From Sideroxydans sp. (GTDB taxonomy: Bacteria > Pseudomonadota > Gammaproteobacteria > Burkholderiales > Gallionellaceae): a stretch of DNA of 61,137 nucleotides. Shown one piece after another: positions 52,104 through 61,137 of the stretch. The stretch is taken from assembly GCA_028687425.1 (NCBI GenBank), contig JAQUAD010000011.1, forward strand, positions 1 through 61,137. Direction: 5' to 3'. Positions within the stretch are counted from its first letter, which is position 1, and each line of letters opens with the position of its first letter. A program made the translations under genes and the position numbers. The notes beneath the pieces are model-generated. The model did no database searches and had not been told where the DNA came from. It saw only the letters and a list, made by a program, of their open reading frames with translations.

Positions 52104-53410
52104 AGATAAGGAACCTCGGGGAAGCCACAATCCTTTTTTACGCGGCCATCACCTACGTCCCGCAGTTCTTCTTTCATCTGCTGGATGAACCTGTCATGAG
52201 CGGGCATTACAGGATCGGTGACAGCACTCAGGGCTATGCCATCTTCATACCGATCTTCTTCCTGCTCGTAATCGCGCTCAACCGATTATTGCCCCGCTTC
52301 TCCGATGCACCGCTGAAACTGCTGGCGCTTGCCCACCCCATCTTTACTTCAAGAACCCTCCAGCTCGGTGTGGGTTTCACGGCGCTGGCACTGGCGATCA
52401 ATTTCTTCCTGACCCAGAACATCAGCTTCCGCCAAACGCACCGGATGGCAGACTCCGGCATCTGGGTCGGGTTGCTATTCGCCCTCAAGCCCTACATTTA
52501 CATCTGGATGCTCTATCGCTTCTTCGAGATTCTGCATACCGACCAGCCGCGACCGCTCACCCGATTCATGAGCATGGTTTTCCTCGCCGCTCTAGCGCTT
52601 TCTGTCTCCAGCTCGTTGAACATGGTGTTCGTTTTCTGGATGGCGCTTCTGGCCTTGCTTCCGAACCGTTTCATCCGCCGCCTTCTTCTTTCAGCCCCGG
52701 GGCATTCTCATTTCGATCTTGCAAAGCTGGCAAGTACCCTGATGATTCGGCCGGTGCTCGGCATCCTCGTCGTTCTGGCTATCATCTCAGTCGGATTCTT
52801 CAACAAATTCGGCATCGCCGGGACCTTCGCAAGGATAGATGTCCTGGGCATCTGGAGCATCGTCGAGGAACTGTTCATCCGGCTTTCTGCCAGCTATGCC
52901 TCCACGATCTCGTTCGCGAGCTATAACCTGTTCAATTTCGAGATATACCAGACTGCATTCACGGTGCCTTTTGACAGCCTCCTTTACAGACTCTCAATTT
53001 TGTTCTCCGCAAGCGATCTTGCTTCCAGACCGGAGATCACGCAGATATCCCGGTTGAATTATCTGGAATACATCCGGCGCGACCTGTTCGGCACACTGCC
53101 CAACGCGGGCGCGTCACCCGGCCTGGTCGGCTCTGCTTTCTTTGCCGGCCCCTTCCCGCTCGGCTTCCTCATCATCGGGCTCTATACCGTGATGGTCATT
53201 CGCCTCATCAATCTGGCACAACGTGCATTGCCGAACCTGCCGAAACCCCTGATGGTGCTGTTCATGACTGCGATGACATTCACACTGTTCGAAAGCCCGC
53301 TGGACTATCTGATAATCATCGACCCGTCGTTCCTCTATATCGCGCTTTACATTACGGCGCTCGCATCCATCTACTCCCGGCACCAGAGCAACAATGTCAA
53401 CCACCCCTAA
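52100..53410 (+). CDS. Wzy-like O-antigen/capsule polymerase
   Basis: A 436-residue polytopic protein with about 11 helices. It has a large periplasmic loop in the C-terminal half (DVLGIWSIVEELFIRLSAS to GTLPNAGASPGLVGSAFF), the typical layout of oligosaccharide repeat-unit polymerases. ATG at 52100 is chosen because it overlaps the previous stop; an in-frame ATG at 52061 lies deep in the previous gene. Sequence conservation in Wzy is always low, so the call rests on topology and place. Confidence 0.65.
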   Translation: MKIRNLGEATILFYAAITYVPQFFFHLLDEPVMSGHYRIGDSTQGYAIFIPIFFLLVIALNRLLPRFSDAPLKLLALAHPIFTSRTLQLGVGFTALALAINFFLTQNISFRQTHRMADSGIWVGLLFALKPYIYIWMLYRFFEILHTDQPRPLTRFMSMVFLAALALSVSSSLNMVFVFWMALLALLPNRFIRRLLLSAPGHSHFDLAKLASTLMIRPVLGILVVLAIISVGFFNKFGIAGTFARIDVLGIWSIVEELFIRLSASYASTISFASYNLFNFEIYQTAFTVPFDSLLYRLSILFSASDLASRPEITQISRLNYLEYIRRDLFGTLPNAGASPGLVGSAFFAGPFPLGFLIIGLYTVMVIRLINLAQRALPNLPKPLMVLFMTAMTFTLFESPLDYLIIIDPSFLYIALYITALASIYSRHQSNNVNHP

Positions 53411-54446
53411 GCAACCCTTCGTTACCGTCATTCTTCCGATTCGCAATGAGGCTCGCTATATCGGCCCCTGCCTGGACAGCATCCTGGAAACGGAATACCC
53501 GCTGGATTCTTTGGAAGTGCTGGTTATTGATGGAAACAGCACTGATGAGACCGCAGCGCTCGTTTCCGGCTACTCAGAGAATCATCCCTTCATCAAGCTG
53601 ATGCACAATCCTCACCGCACGGTTCCATATGCCATGAACATCGGCATCAAGGCCGCCAATGGCGAAATCATAGTCCGCATGGATGCCCATGCCTCATATG
53701 AAACCAGTTACATCACCAAGCTCATCGAATGGATGGCAGTCCTTGGGGCCGACAACGTAGGCGGGATCTGCCTGACACGCCCGTCCTCCAATGCGCCAGA
53801 AGCATATGCAGTCGCCACCATTCTGTCTCACCCGTTCGGAGTGGGTGACTCCCATTTCAGAATCGCAACCTCCAAAGAACCCCGCGAGGTTGATACGGTT
53901 CCATTTGGTTGTTACAAGAAAACCACCTTGGAACGTCTAGGGTATTACGACGTGATGATGACCCGCAACCAGGATGATGAGCTGAATGCCCGCTTGCGTC
54001 GGCAAGGTGGGCGGATCTTTCTGATCCCGGAGATCCAGGTTGAATATTTTGCCCGGGACACGCTATCGAAGATGTCCAAGATGCTATATCAATATGGCTA
54101 CTTTAAGCCGCTGGTAGCGCTAAAAGTTGGCCGCCCCGCGACCTTGCGGCAATTCGCCCCGCCGGTCTTTGCTGCATCGGTCTTGTTCTTGCCGCTGTTC
54201 TCCATATTGTTCCCGCCGCTTCTCTGGCTATGGGCCTGCATCATCGGCGCGCACTCATTTCTCAATCTGAGAATATCCTCTTCGATTGCTTCCAATCACG
54301 CCAAGCCCATTACCACGATCCTGGCGAAGGGATTCTTTATGGCGCATATGGCCTATGGTTTGGGATACCTGAAGGGAACTCTTGATTTTGTGATTTTAGG
54401 GAAGCATAAGGGCGGAAAAAATGACGCGATCGCACTGTCACGCTGA
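53394..54446 (+). CDS. glycosyltransferase family 2, ExoA-like, membrane-linked
   Basis: A 350-residue enzyme. The GT-A domain covers about 1-230: PFVTVILPIRNEARYIGPCL, LVIDGNSTDETAAL, the metal-site region IVRMDAHASYE and the acceptor-base QDDELNARLRRQGG. Two or three helices follow (ASVLFLPLFSILFPPLLWLW). This matches the ExoA/succinoglycan type that extends a lipid-linked glycan at the membrane. Overlaps the polymerase gene by 17 bases. Confidence 0.9.
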   Translation: MSTTPKQPFVTVILPIRNEARYIGPCLDSILETEYPLDSLEVLVIDGNSTDETAALVSGYSENHPFIKLMHNPHRTVPYAMNIGIKAANGEIIVRMDAHASYETSYITKLIEWMAVLGADNVGGICLTRPSSNAPEAYAVATILSHPFGVGDSHFRIATSKEPREVDTVPFGCYKKTTLERLGYYDVMMTRNQDDELNARLRRQGGRIFLIPEIQVEYFARDTLSKMSKMLYQYGYFKPLVALKVGRPATLRQFAPPVFAASVLFLPLFSILFPPLLWLWACIIGAHSFLNLRISSSIASNHAKPITTILAKGFFMAHMAYGLGYLKGTLDFVILGKHKGGKNDAIALSR

Positions 54447-54575
54447 CAAGCCATATAGAACTGACGCAGCAGATAAGTCACGCTTTTGCCGGCTAATGTA
54501 CAATCTCACTATAAGAGCCATGTCACTGTGCATCACACATTGGCACTAGATTTAATCAACTTTGGAATGGATATT

Positions 54576-55859
54576 ATGAATAAAGTTATCGCTGTAGTGG
54601 GGCTTGGATACGTCGGCTTGCCGCTTGCTGTTGAATTCGGGAAAAAGTTCGAAACAATCGGCTATGACCTTTCTGTTGCAAAGATCGAAAGCTATAAGAA
54701 ATGCTTTGACCCTTCCGGCGAAGTTTCTTCAGAGAATCTTGCAGCAGCCACCAAATTACATCTCACTACCGATCCTACGGCCCTTGCCAAAGCCGACGTC
54801 ATTATCGTGGCCGTGCCCACACCTGTTGATATCGCCCACACACCTGACTTCTCACCACTGATCGGCTCTTCGACTACTGTTGCCACCCACATGAAAAAGG
54901 GAGCCATCGTCGTCTACGAATCAACCGTGTACCCTGGCGCAACAGAAGAAATCTGCATCCCGATTCTGGAGAAGGTTTCCAACATGAAATGGATGCAGGA
55001 TTTCCACGTTGGCTACTCCCCCGAGCGAGTCAATCCCGGCGACAAAGAGCGCACCCTGACCAAGATCGTCAAGGTTGTTTCGGGAGACGATAAAGCCACG
55101 CTGGACACCCTGACCGACCTCTATGGCGCCATCATCGTAGCGGGTGTACACCCGGTCACATCAATCAAAGTCGGTGAAGCCTCAAAAGTCATAGAGAACA
55201 CCCAGCGCGACCTGAACATTGCTTTGATGAATGAATTAGCGCTGATATTCGACCGCCTTGGCATCGACACATTGGAAGTGCTGGAAGCATCGGGCACTAA
55301 GTGGAACTTCCTTCCATTCCGTCCTGGCCTAGTCGGCGGTCACTGCATCGGCGTAGATCCTTACTACCTGACACACAAAGCCGAGATGCTCGGCTACCAC
55401 CCCGAGATCATCCTTGCCGGGCGCCGCATCAACGACGGCATGGCCGCATTCATCGCCAAGCAGACCATCAAAGAAATGATCCATGCCGGCAACCAGATCA
55501 AAAATGCCAAAGTAAACGTGTTGGGCCTGACCTTCAAGGAGAACTGTCCGGACCTCCGCAATTCAAAGGTGGCAGATGTCGTCCGCGAACTGGAAGACTT
55601 TGGTTGCGAAGTCCATGTGCATGACGCAGTAGCCGATGCTCATGAAGCACATGAGGAATATGGCATTGATCTGGTCAAATGGGATGACCTCCCGGCTGCC
55701 GATGCGATCGTCGCAGCCGTCTCGCACAAAGAATATCTGGCAATGCCGAAAAACGAGCTGTTCACCAAACTAAAGCCGGGCGGCGTCTTCGTGGATGTGA
55801 AATCCGCCCACGATCCCAGCACCATTCGCTCTGCCGGCTTCAAGCTCTGGCGCTTGTGA
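54576..55859 (+). CDS. nucleotide-sugar 6-dehydrogenase, UDP-GlcNAc/GalNAc type (TviB/WbpA-like)
   Basis: A 427-residue enzyme that oxidises C6 of a UDP-N-acetylhexosamine to the uronic acid in two NAD steps. The NAD motif is VVGLGYVGLPLAVEFG, the catalytic Cys is in VGGHCIGVDPYYLTHKA, and GLTFKENCPDLRNSKV is the C-terminal domain signature; GYSPERVNPGDK is also typical of the TviB/WbpO subgroup. The frame is open further upstream; this ATG gives the family length. A 129-base gap before it suggests its own promoter. Confidence 0.93.
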   Translation: MNKVIAVVGLGYVGLPLAVEFGKKFETIGYDLSVAKIESYKKCFDPSGEVSSENLAAATKLHLTTDPTALAKADVIIVAVPTPVDIAHTPDFSPLIGSSTTVATHMKKGAIVVYESTVYPGATEEICIPILEKVSNMKWMQDFHVGYSPERVNPGDKERTLTKIVKVVSGDDKATLDTLTDLYGAIIVAGVHPVTSIKVGEASKVIENTQRDLNIALMNELALIFDRLGIDTLEVLEASGTKWNFLPFRPGLVGGHCIGVDPYYLTHKAEMLGYHPEIILAGRRINDGMAAFIAKQTIKEMIHAGNQIKNAKVNVLGLTFKENCPDLRNSKVADVVRELEDFGCEVHVHDAVADAHEAHEEYGIDLVKWDDLPAADAIVAAVSHKEYLAMPKNELFTKLKPGGVFVDVKSAHDPSTIRSAGFKLWRL

Positions 55860-55891
55860 TGTGTGTGCAGCACATTGCTGCATGCCTGATA

Positions 55892-55922
55892 CTGCCGGGT
55901 TCTGCTGCTCAGGACCCGGCAG
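55892..55922 (+). terminator. strong GC-rich hairpin after the dehydrogenase gene
   Basis: CTGCCGGGTTC pairs with GGACCCGGCAG (11 bp, one G-T pair) around a 9-base loop, 33 bases after the stop. No T-tract follows, so it may act as a factor-dependent terminator, an mRNA stabiliser or an attenuator for the gene at 55998. Confidence 0.55.
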
Positions 55923-55997
55923 ATTGACCTGTTATCCCCGTCGTTTCTGTTGCACGAACGTCTCGAATGGCCATTTGACAGGTCATAGCCAGTAACC

Positions 55998-58184
55998 ATG
56001 TTCTCTTTATTTGCGATATGCGTTCTTATGATGGTCATCCCATTTGTGTGGATGACCAAGCCGAGCACCGCGCCTACTCAACGGCATGACACCACAGCCC
56101 TCATCACCGGGCTGCTGCTTTGCATCGCGGCGCTCTTCCCTTATTGGGCATTCGGCCAATATTCCGCTGTCGGTTGGAACGACGAATTCGACCTGACCAT
56201 CCCATGGAACATTGAATTGACACGGCAGCAGCCGGGCGAGTCATTCAACCACTCATTCGCCGGTGGCACAGGCATCGCACAAGCATCACCGGCTGAGCAT
56301 GTATCACTGCTGCGAACGCTGCTGGCGATTGTGCCGGACTGGGTAGCGGCCGATATCTACAGAGTCCTGCAACTGTTCCTGCTTTTCTCCGGCCTATACC
56401 TCACCGCCCGCAAGTTGTTTGGGGCAGTGCCGCGCGCGGCTTTCATCGGCGGCGTCATCGGCTGCTTTATCAACAGCATCAATTACGGCTGGGCGATCGG
56501 CGGTATCAACTGGCTGTATAGCGTCCTGGCTTGGGCTCCGTTGGTCTTATTCAACCGAGGCAATCTTTCGGCACGCAATATCTTTCTCGCGTTCATCTTT
56601 GGATGCATCGCAGCCAGCGCCACCTTTCCCGCGTTCTTCCTGACCGGTTTCTTCCTGCTCTACCTGCCGCTCTTCTGGTATTTCCGGATAGTTGATTCTG
56701 GCCGCGTAAGCTTGTTGCCGCAAATCTGCTTGCTGGTCGCAGTTATGTTGCCGGTCGTTCTCAACTGGTCTGACTTGCCGCATTACCTTGCGCAGATCGG
56801 TGCCGATTCCGCCCGCATGAACGGGCTGGGAACACTGGCAGATGTCGAACGTTTCTTGCAGGGCACGCCAACCAGCAGCAGTGGGGCATTCCTATCCAAT
56901 ATGCGGGATATGCTTTCCTGGGCATTCCGGTACCACAATGCAGTTTTACTGAGCATCATCCTGTTCGCCTACCTCCAATTGAAAGGCAGCGCATATGCCA
57001 AGCTAGTTCATGCATTCGGGATTTCAATCCTGATGCTGGCTTTATTACCGTATATCGGCCACCTGACCGATGTCGCAGCAATCGCCAACTACCGCTGGAA
57101 CCAGAACTTCGACAATGCCCTGATTTGGGCATCGCTGTTATCGAGCATTGCATTCAGCACACACTTAACGAAAGCTGCGCGCCATCGCCCTGACAGCGAG
57201 ACCACGGCGGACATCCCGGCTCGGCCCTGCAAGATCCTGCGAATTTTTGAGCGCTTCAGCACTACCTCGGTAGCTTACCTTCTGCTTGTATGGGCTATCG
57301 TGCTCATGGCTTATCCGCATATCTACAAGTCACTCTACGGCCTCTCCGTCAATGGCGGTTGGGGCGTATTCAGTCAGTATGCGTCGCTCAAATCCCTGCA
57401 CGAAGATAGCGAAGACTTCCGCGTCATCTCGCGCGGATATACGCCAAAGGCCTCGATCGCCCCTGCGTACGGAATCGATACTTTTGATGGCATGCGACCA
57501 AACTTCTCATGGCGACGCTCTATGTTCTTCAAGCATGCCGTGCTAAAGAACTATGCCCCCCCCATGCACACGAGCCGCCAACACATCTTCAATGGCGTGC
57601 ACTTGCAGGATATTAACTTTCACGCGCTGAACATGGCCAACGTGAAATACATGCTGAGCGATGCCATCATTAACATCCCCTTCCCGAACAAACGCATCTT
57701 TCTGGCGCAAGCCAAAACCGTTTCCGACGTAGGCGGCATTGCCGCCCACAACAGTGCGTTATCTCAGCAAATCGTCATGCCTGCGTTGGTGGCTTATGAG
57801 ATCGGTGAGCCATGGGATCGCGTCTTTATTCCGCAGAATTTCAGCACCTCACCTTTTACCAATTATCAGATTGGTTACTATGATCAATTAGCTTCGCTGC
57901 CCAGAAACCATGTACTGATCGCCAAGAATGATGCCGAGCATATGACCGCAATAGGAGGCAATATAGGGAAGGTACTTTCATGGAATGAAGCGCAGGACGG
58001 CCTTACTATTCACTTAAATGGCTCGCCAGCTCAGGTTGTTTACAACCAAGAATATAGCCCTGCGTGGACTGCCTCATGCGATAACGGTCTTAAGCTCCCC
58101 ATTACGTCGGCCAATGGAATAATGATGCTTATCTCAATACCTCGGGGTTGCAAGGTTGCCAAGTTTTCCATTTCGGCCGAATAA
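55998..58184 (+). CDS. large YfhO/GT-C-like membrane protein
   Basis: A 728-residue protein with about 12-14 helices in the first 460 residues and a C-terminal extracytoplasmic domain (about 470-728). The first outer loop carries SAVGWNDEFDLTIPWN; acidic residues there suit a GT-C active site using a lipid-phosphate sugar. The general design resembles YfhO-type proteins, which decorate surface polymers. Substrate unknown. It starts a group of large membrane and GT2 genes that resembles a glycan side-branch module. Confidence 0.7.
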   Translation: MFSLFAICVLMMVIPFVWMTKPSTAPTQRHDTTALITGLLLCIAALFPYWAFGQYSAVGWNDEFDLTIPWNIELTRQQPGESFNHSFAGGTGIAQASPAEHVSLLRTLLAIVPDWVAADIYRVLQLFLLFSGLYLTARKLFGAVPRAAFIGGVIGCFINSINYGWAIGGINWLYSVLAWAPLVLFNRGNLSARNIFLAFIFGCIAASATFPAFFLTGFFLLYLPLFWYFRIVDSGRVSLLPQICLLVAVMLPVVLNWSDLPHYLAQIGADSARMNGLGTLADVERFLQGTPTSSSGAFLSNMRDMLSWAFRYHNAVLLSIILFAYLQLKGSAYAKLVHAFGISILMLALLPYIGHLTDVAAIANYRWNQNFDNALIWASLLSSIAFSTHLTKAARHRPDSETTADIPARPCKILRIFERFSTTSVAYLLLVWAIVLMAYPHIYKSLYGLSVNGGWGVFSQYASLKSLHEDSEDFRVISRGYTPKASIAPAYGIDTFDGMRPNFSWRRSMFFKHAVLKNYAPPMHTSRQHIFNGVHLQDINFHALNMANVKYMLSDAIINIPFPNKRIFLAQAKTVSDVGGIAAHNSALSQQIVMPALVAYEIGEPWDRVFIPQNFSTSPFTNYQIGYYDQLASLPRNHVLIAKNDAEHMTAIGGNIGKVLSWNEAQDGLTIHLNGSPAQVVYNQEYSPAWTASCDNGLKLPITSANGIMMLISIPRGCKVAKFSISAE

Positions 58185-58396
58185 CAATGATCGCTTTTGT
58201 TTAGTTTCAGATGCTGAATGTATTTGAATTCGGATATCGATATTTCCGAGAATTTCATTAGTTGCATTTACTTAACGCCGTTTATCATGCGGCCAATTGG
58301 AGTTCTTGCAACGTTTTTTGATTAAGTAAAACTGATTGCCAACCTCATGCTATTAAGCATCCATGCAATCATGCTGGCTTCATAAAGGGATTAGAA
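58185..58396. other. 212-base AT-rich intergenic region
   Basis: No frame of note. This is where GC content falls sharply, and it probably holds the promoter for the 58397 gene. No repeats were seen at the boundary. Confidence 0.4.
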
Positions 58397-60226
58397 ATGC
58401 AACGCGCTCAACTACATGCTCAAGATGTATTGCAACTATTTGTTACGCTTCTTGCATCCTTGCTTTTATCTTTCTTGTTAGGGAATTCACTCAGCTGGGA
58501 TGCCGAAATCTTTAAGTCATCGGGCAGTATCTTCTTAGCAACTCTAGCTGTGGTTCTTACTTTCTATCTTTTTACGCAACACTTGCGCAGTGTTGCTTGG
58601 GGGCTAGTTGCGTTATCGCTATTGTTGGGCGCGGGAATCTTCTGGCAAGTGCCGTTCGTATATTTTGCTGTGTATCCTCTTGGGCTTTGGGGCGGCATTC
58701 GCCTGTTTGTAGAATCAAAGCAACGCCTAAAATTGGCTGATTTTTCGGCAATCATTGGTAACGGAATTCTCGCTGCTTGCCTCTCTATCGGGATGCTCTA
58801 TAACACCGTCGGATTTCAGTCCCAGAAGGCAATCGAAGCGCTTCGCATAACCTCGGATACTCTTTTCCATTCAGCCATCGCTGCTAGCATAAAGAATTAC
58901 GGGATATCAGCGGTTGGAGCACATGGTTTATCAGAGGTGCCATATTACACAGCATCACATGCATTCTTTGCGACAATAAGCGCGCTGTCCCAGCAGACTG
59001 TCATTGAAACGTATTTAGTCCTCACGCCCATTCTGCTTCTACCTCTTTGTCTTGCCGTATTTGCTTTCGTCACGACTCAAATTCACGACAATCATTTCTT
59101 TCAAAGATATTTTGCTGCTTATGGAAGCATCGCCCTTTTGATGACCAAAGTTTTTGACGCATGGGGAGTGCTACCGAGTTATTTCCACTCCGAATCTTAT
59201 ATGCTCAGCTTGATATTTGTTGCCTTAGCCATGCAGCTGATTATGAAAAGAGAGTTGAGCACCTTTGATCAAATCCTGCTCATTGGCATCTTATTCATAA
59301 CAGCAAACTGCAAGGCGAGTAGTGCATTGATGATATTGGGTTTATTGGCAACTCGGTGGGCATTCTTTAATAGAACAAAAAGAGATTTTTTTGCCCTCTT
59401 CGTTTCAGCATGCGTTGTTCTTTGGTTCGTCTCACCCGTTCTCACAGCATCGTTGGAGCACGAATCGAATAATTCATCTAGAGAATTTTGGTTCTTCTTG
59501 AAGCACTGGGTCACTCTGCGCGATTTTGTTGCACAAGACATGCTTGCTGAATATTGGCAAATACTTTTGTTTGCATTATTACATTTTGCGTCCGGATGGT
59601 TTGTCATCCTCTCCAGATTAGATTTTTCGAATCCGCGAAGTATAGTTGGGGACCGAATAACCACATTCCTGCTTAGTGCCATGGTTGCAGCCATGGCCAT
59701 CTTGGCAGTTACACAAATTCCTGGGGGAGGCGGGTATTACTTTTCAAATGTCGTGATGTGGATGTCTCTTCCTTGGTTTATACCCGCCCTAGTTGACCAA
59801 TTGGCAGCGGTTAAAAGTTGGCACTTCTTTGCAACGACCATAATTGTCGGCCTGCTGGCCGGGCGAATCGCAAACCAAACTCGCGAGATTCCACCTGGGC
59901 TGCCTAAGGATGTCGCGTTCTTTGAGCAGATGTATAAAATACGAGATGAGACTCCGACAGATAGTGTGATTTTGGTTACTAAGCGAGATTTGACGGATTA
60001 TGTTCATCACGGCAATAAAACTCAAAGCTGCTCAATGGATGCAATCCTGTTCCCAGCAATCGCAGAACGTGCCTTCGTCGGTGTGTTTAATCGTCATTGC
60101 AATCGTTTTGGTTACGGCCTCTCTTCGTATTTTGGCGATTCCAAACTTTTACCAGCCTACATTCCTGATCGGATTGAGGTTTATTCTTTGCCCTTCGCAG
60201 TGCGGACTTCACCGTTCCAAGACTAA
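58397..60226 (+). CDS. large low-GC membrane protein, GT-C-like
   Basis: A 609-residue protein with about 13 helices in residues 1-510 and a soluble C-terminal region (TREIPPGLPKDVAFFEQMYK onward). The loop after the first helices has NSLSWDAEIFKSSG, again an acidic pair outside the membrane. GC is much lower than in the region up to 56 kb, which suggests a different origin from the core of the locus. AAGGGA lies about 8 bases before the ATG. No named family was recognised. Confidence 0.65.
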   Translation: MQRAQLHAQDVLQLFVTLLASLLLSFLLGNSLSWDAEIFKSSGSIFLATLAVVLTFYLFTQHLRSVAWGLVALSLLLGAGIFWQVPFVYFAVYPLGLWGGIRLFVESKQRLKLADFSAIIGNGILAACLSIGMLYNTVGFQSQKAIEALRITSDTLFHSAIAASIKNYGISAVGAHGLSEVPYYTASHAFFATISALSQQTVIETYLVLTPILLLPLCLAVFAFVTTQIHDNHFFQRYFAAYGSIALLMTKVFDAWGVLPSYFHSESYMLSLIFVALAMQLIMKRELSTFDQILLIGILFITANCKASSALMILGLLATRWAFFNRTKRDFFALFVSACVVLWFVSPVLTASLEHESNNSSREFWFFLKHWVTLRDFVAQDMLAEYWQILLFALLHFASGWFVILSRLDFSNPRSIVGDRITTFLLSAMVAAMAILAVTQIPGGGGYYFSNVVMWMSLPWFIPALVDQLAAVKSWHFFATTIIVGLLAGRIANQTREIPPGLPKDVAFFEQMYKIRDETPTDSVILVTKRDLTDYVHHGNKTQSCSMDAILFPAIAERAFVGVFNRHCNRFGYGLSSYFGDSKLLPAYIPDRIEVYSLPFAVRTSPFQD

Positions 60227-60261
60227 ATAATCGTATTTATTTATAGTATTGTCGGATACCT

Positions 60262-61137
60262 ATGCCACATATTTCCATAGTCGTTCCAGTTTATAAGGCC
60301 GAGGATTGCTTAAGGGAGCTTTACCTTCGCCTGAAATCATCACTCTCCGCTATCACAGAAGATTTTGAATTACTGCTCATTGAAGACTGCGGTGGGGATC
60401 AATCTTGGGAAATAATAGGCAAATTAGCCCTAGAAGATACTCGAGTAAGAGGCTTTCAATTCAGTCGCAACTTTGGCCAGCATTATGGAATTACGGCTGG
60501 GTTAGATCATTGCGATGGCGATTGGGTCATTGTGATGGATTGCGACCTTCAGGATAGGCCGGAGGAAATACCCCGCCTTTACGCTAAAGCACAAGAGGGA
60601 TTCGATGTTGTATTGGCTCGCAGGGGTCGACGTAGCGACCCCGCTATGAAACGACTGATGTCGTCTATTTTCTACACGGTATTCAGATATCTCGCTGAAA
60701 CAGATTATGATGGAGAGGTTGGTAACTTTAGAATTATTTCTCGGAAAGTAGTCCTAAGCTACCGTGGTATGCGGGAGCAATTACGGTTCTTTGGTGGACT
60801 GGTGTCTTGGATGGGCTACTCGGCAGTAAGTATTGATGTGCAGCATGACGAACGATTTGCTGGAGAAACAACTTATACCTTTCGAAAGCTCTGGAAACTT
60901 GCCAGTGAAACAATTGTTGCCTTTTCTGATAAGCCGTTGCGATTAGCGGTCCGTTTCGGATTTGTTATTTCATCTTTGGCTTTTGCATATGGGGCTTACA
61001 TTGTTTACCGCGTATTAATGCATGGTGTTCCTATACCTGGGTGGACAGCCTGATTGTGTCGCTATATTTCTTGAGCGGCATCATCATCAGCATTTTGGGA
61101 ATTATTGGGGTATATCTCGGGAAGACCTTTGATGAAG
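60262..61137 (+). pseudogene. GtrB-type glycosyltransferase with a frameshift near its 3' end, cut by the window edge
   Basis: A polyprenyl-phosphate glycosyltransferase-like GT2: ISIVVPVYKAEDCLRELYLR, VMDCDLQDRPEEIPRLYAK (metal site) and a helix FGFVISSLAFAYGAYIVYRV. The frame stops at 61051-61053 right after PIPGWTA. The next frame continues with SLIVSLYFLSGIIISILG and IIGVYLGKTFDE to the window end, just what GtrB proteins have as their second helix and tail. One base appears missing near 61045-61047 (ACAGC where ACAAGC would fit). It may be a real mutation or a sequencing error. The truncated product is 263 residues with one helix less. Confidence 0.8.

Noticed and set aside
1-61137. tRNA, rRNA, CRISPR arrays or prophage genes
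   Set aside because: No cloverleaf sequence, repeat-spacer series, integrase, or phage structural gene was seen anywhere in the window.

Overview
The window reads as chromosomal DNA of a Gram-negative betaproteobacterium, possibly Gallionellales/Nitrosomonadales-like. This is an inference from protein flavour and high-GC codon use; there is no rRNA or other phylogenetic marker to fix it. It holds about 62 genes, no tRNA or rRNA, no CRISPR array and no intact insertion sequence.

Region 1 (about 0.1-19.7 kb, high GC) is an ion-homeostasis block. It holds two MscS channels, two unrelated cation/proton antiporters, an outer-membrane protein, a SulP anion transporter, a complete group-2 Mrp operon (A/B fusion, C, D, E, F, G), a P2-type cation ATPase, a DUF502 protein, a diguanylate cyclase with an inhibitory site, a Na/Pi cotransporter and a DUF2062 protein. 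A KefB-like antiporter and a tandem universal stress protein follow at 22.5-25.1 kb. Between them (19.8-21.5 kb) sits a row of small minus-strand genes (a hypothetical, DUF465, a winged-helix-like protein, DUF2934, Rnk) and a LysR regulator.

Region 2 (25.1-28.6 kb) is housekeeping: a PfkB kinase, a fructosamine-kinase-family protein, a CspA/IF-1 pair with its own promoter and terminator, and ApaH.

Region 3 (28.6-61.1 kb, lower and uneven GC) is a large cell-surface glycan locus. It opens with an MBOAT/SGNH acylation pair. Then comes a set matching the mycobacterial decaprenylphosphoryl-arabinose pathway: UbiA-type DPPR synthase, a PAP2-like phosphatase, GtrA, DprE1-like and DprE2-like enzymes, beside a low-GC GT-C-like membrane protein. 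Next is an initiation module (CapD/PglF-like dehydratase, DegT aminotransferase, PglC-like phosphoglycosyl transferase) with an O-antigen ligase. A full pseudaminic acid operon follows (PseB, PseC, PseF, a PseG-PseH fusion, PseI), then a PhyH dioxygenase, a GT-B-like candidate transferase, Wzx-like and Wzy-like proteins, a GT2 and a nucleotide-sugar dehydrogenase. The window ends with two large GT-C/YfhO-like membrane proteins and a frameshifted GtrB-type glycosyltransferase.

Together region 3 can plausibly make, assemble and export a repeat-unit glycan with pseudaminic acid, a uronic-type sugar, acyl groups and, most unusually, polyprenyl-phosphate-delivered D-arabinofuranose. Start sites were chosen by Shine-Dalgarno position and family length. 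Functions are from recognisable motifs; no database search was possible.
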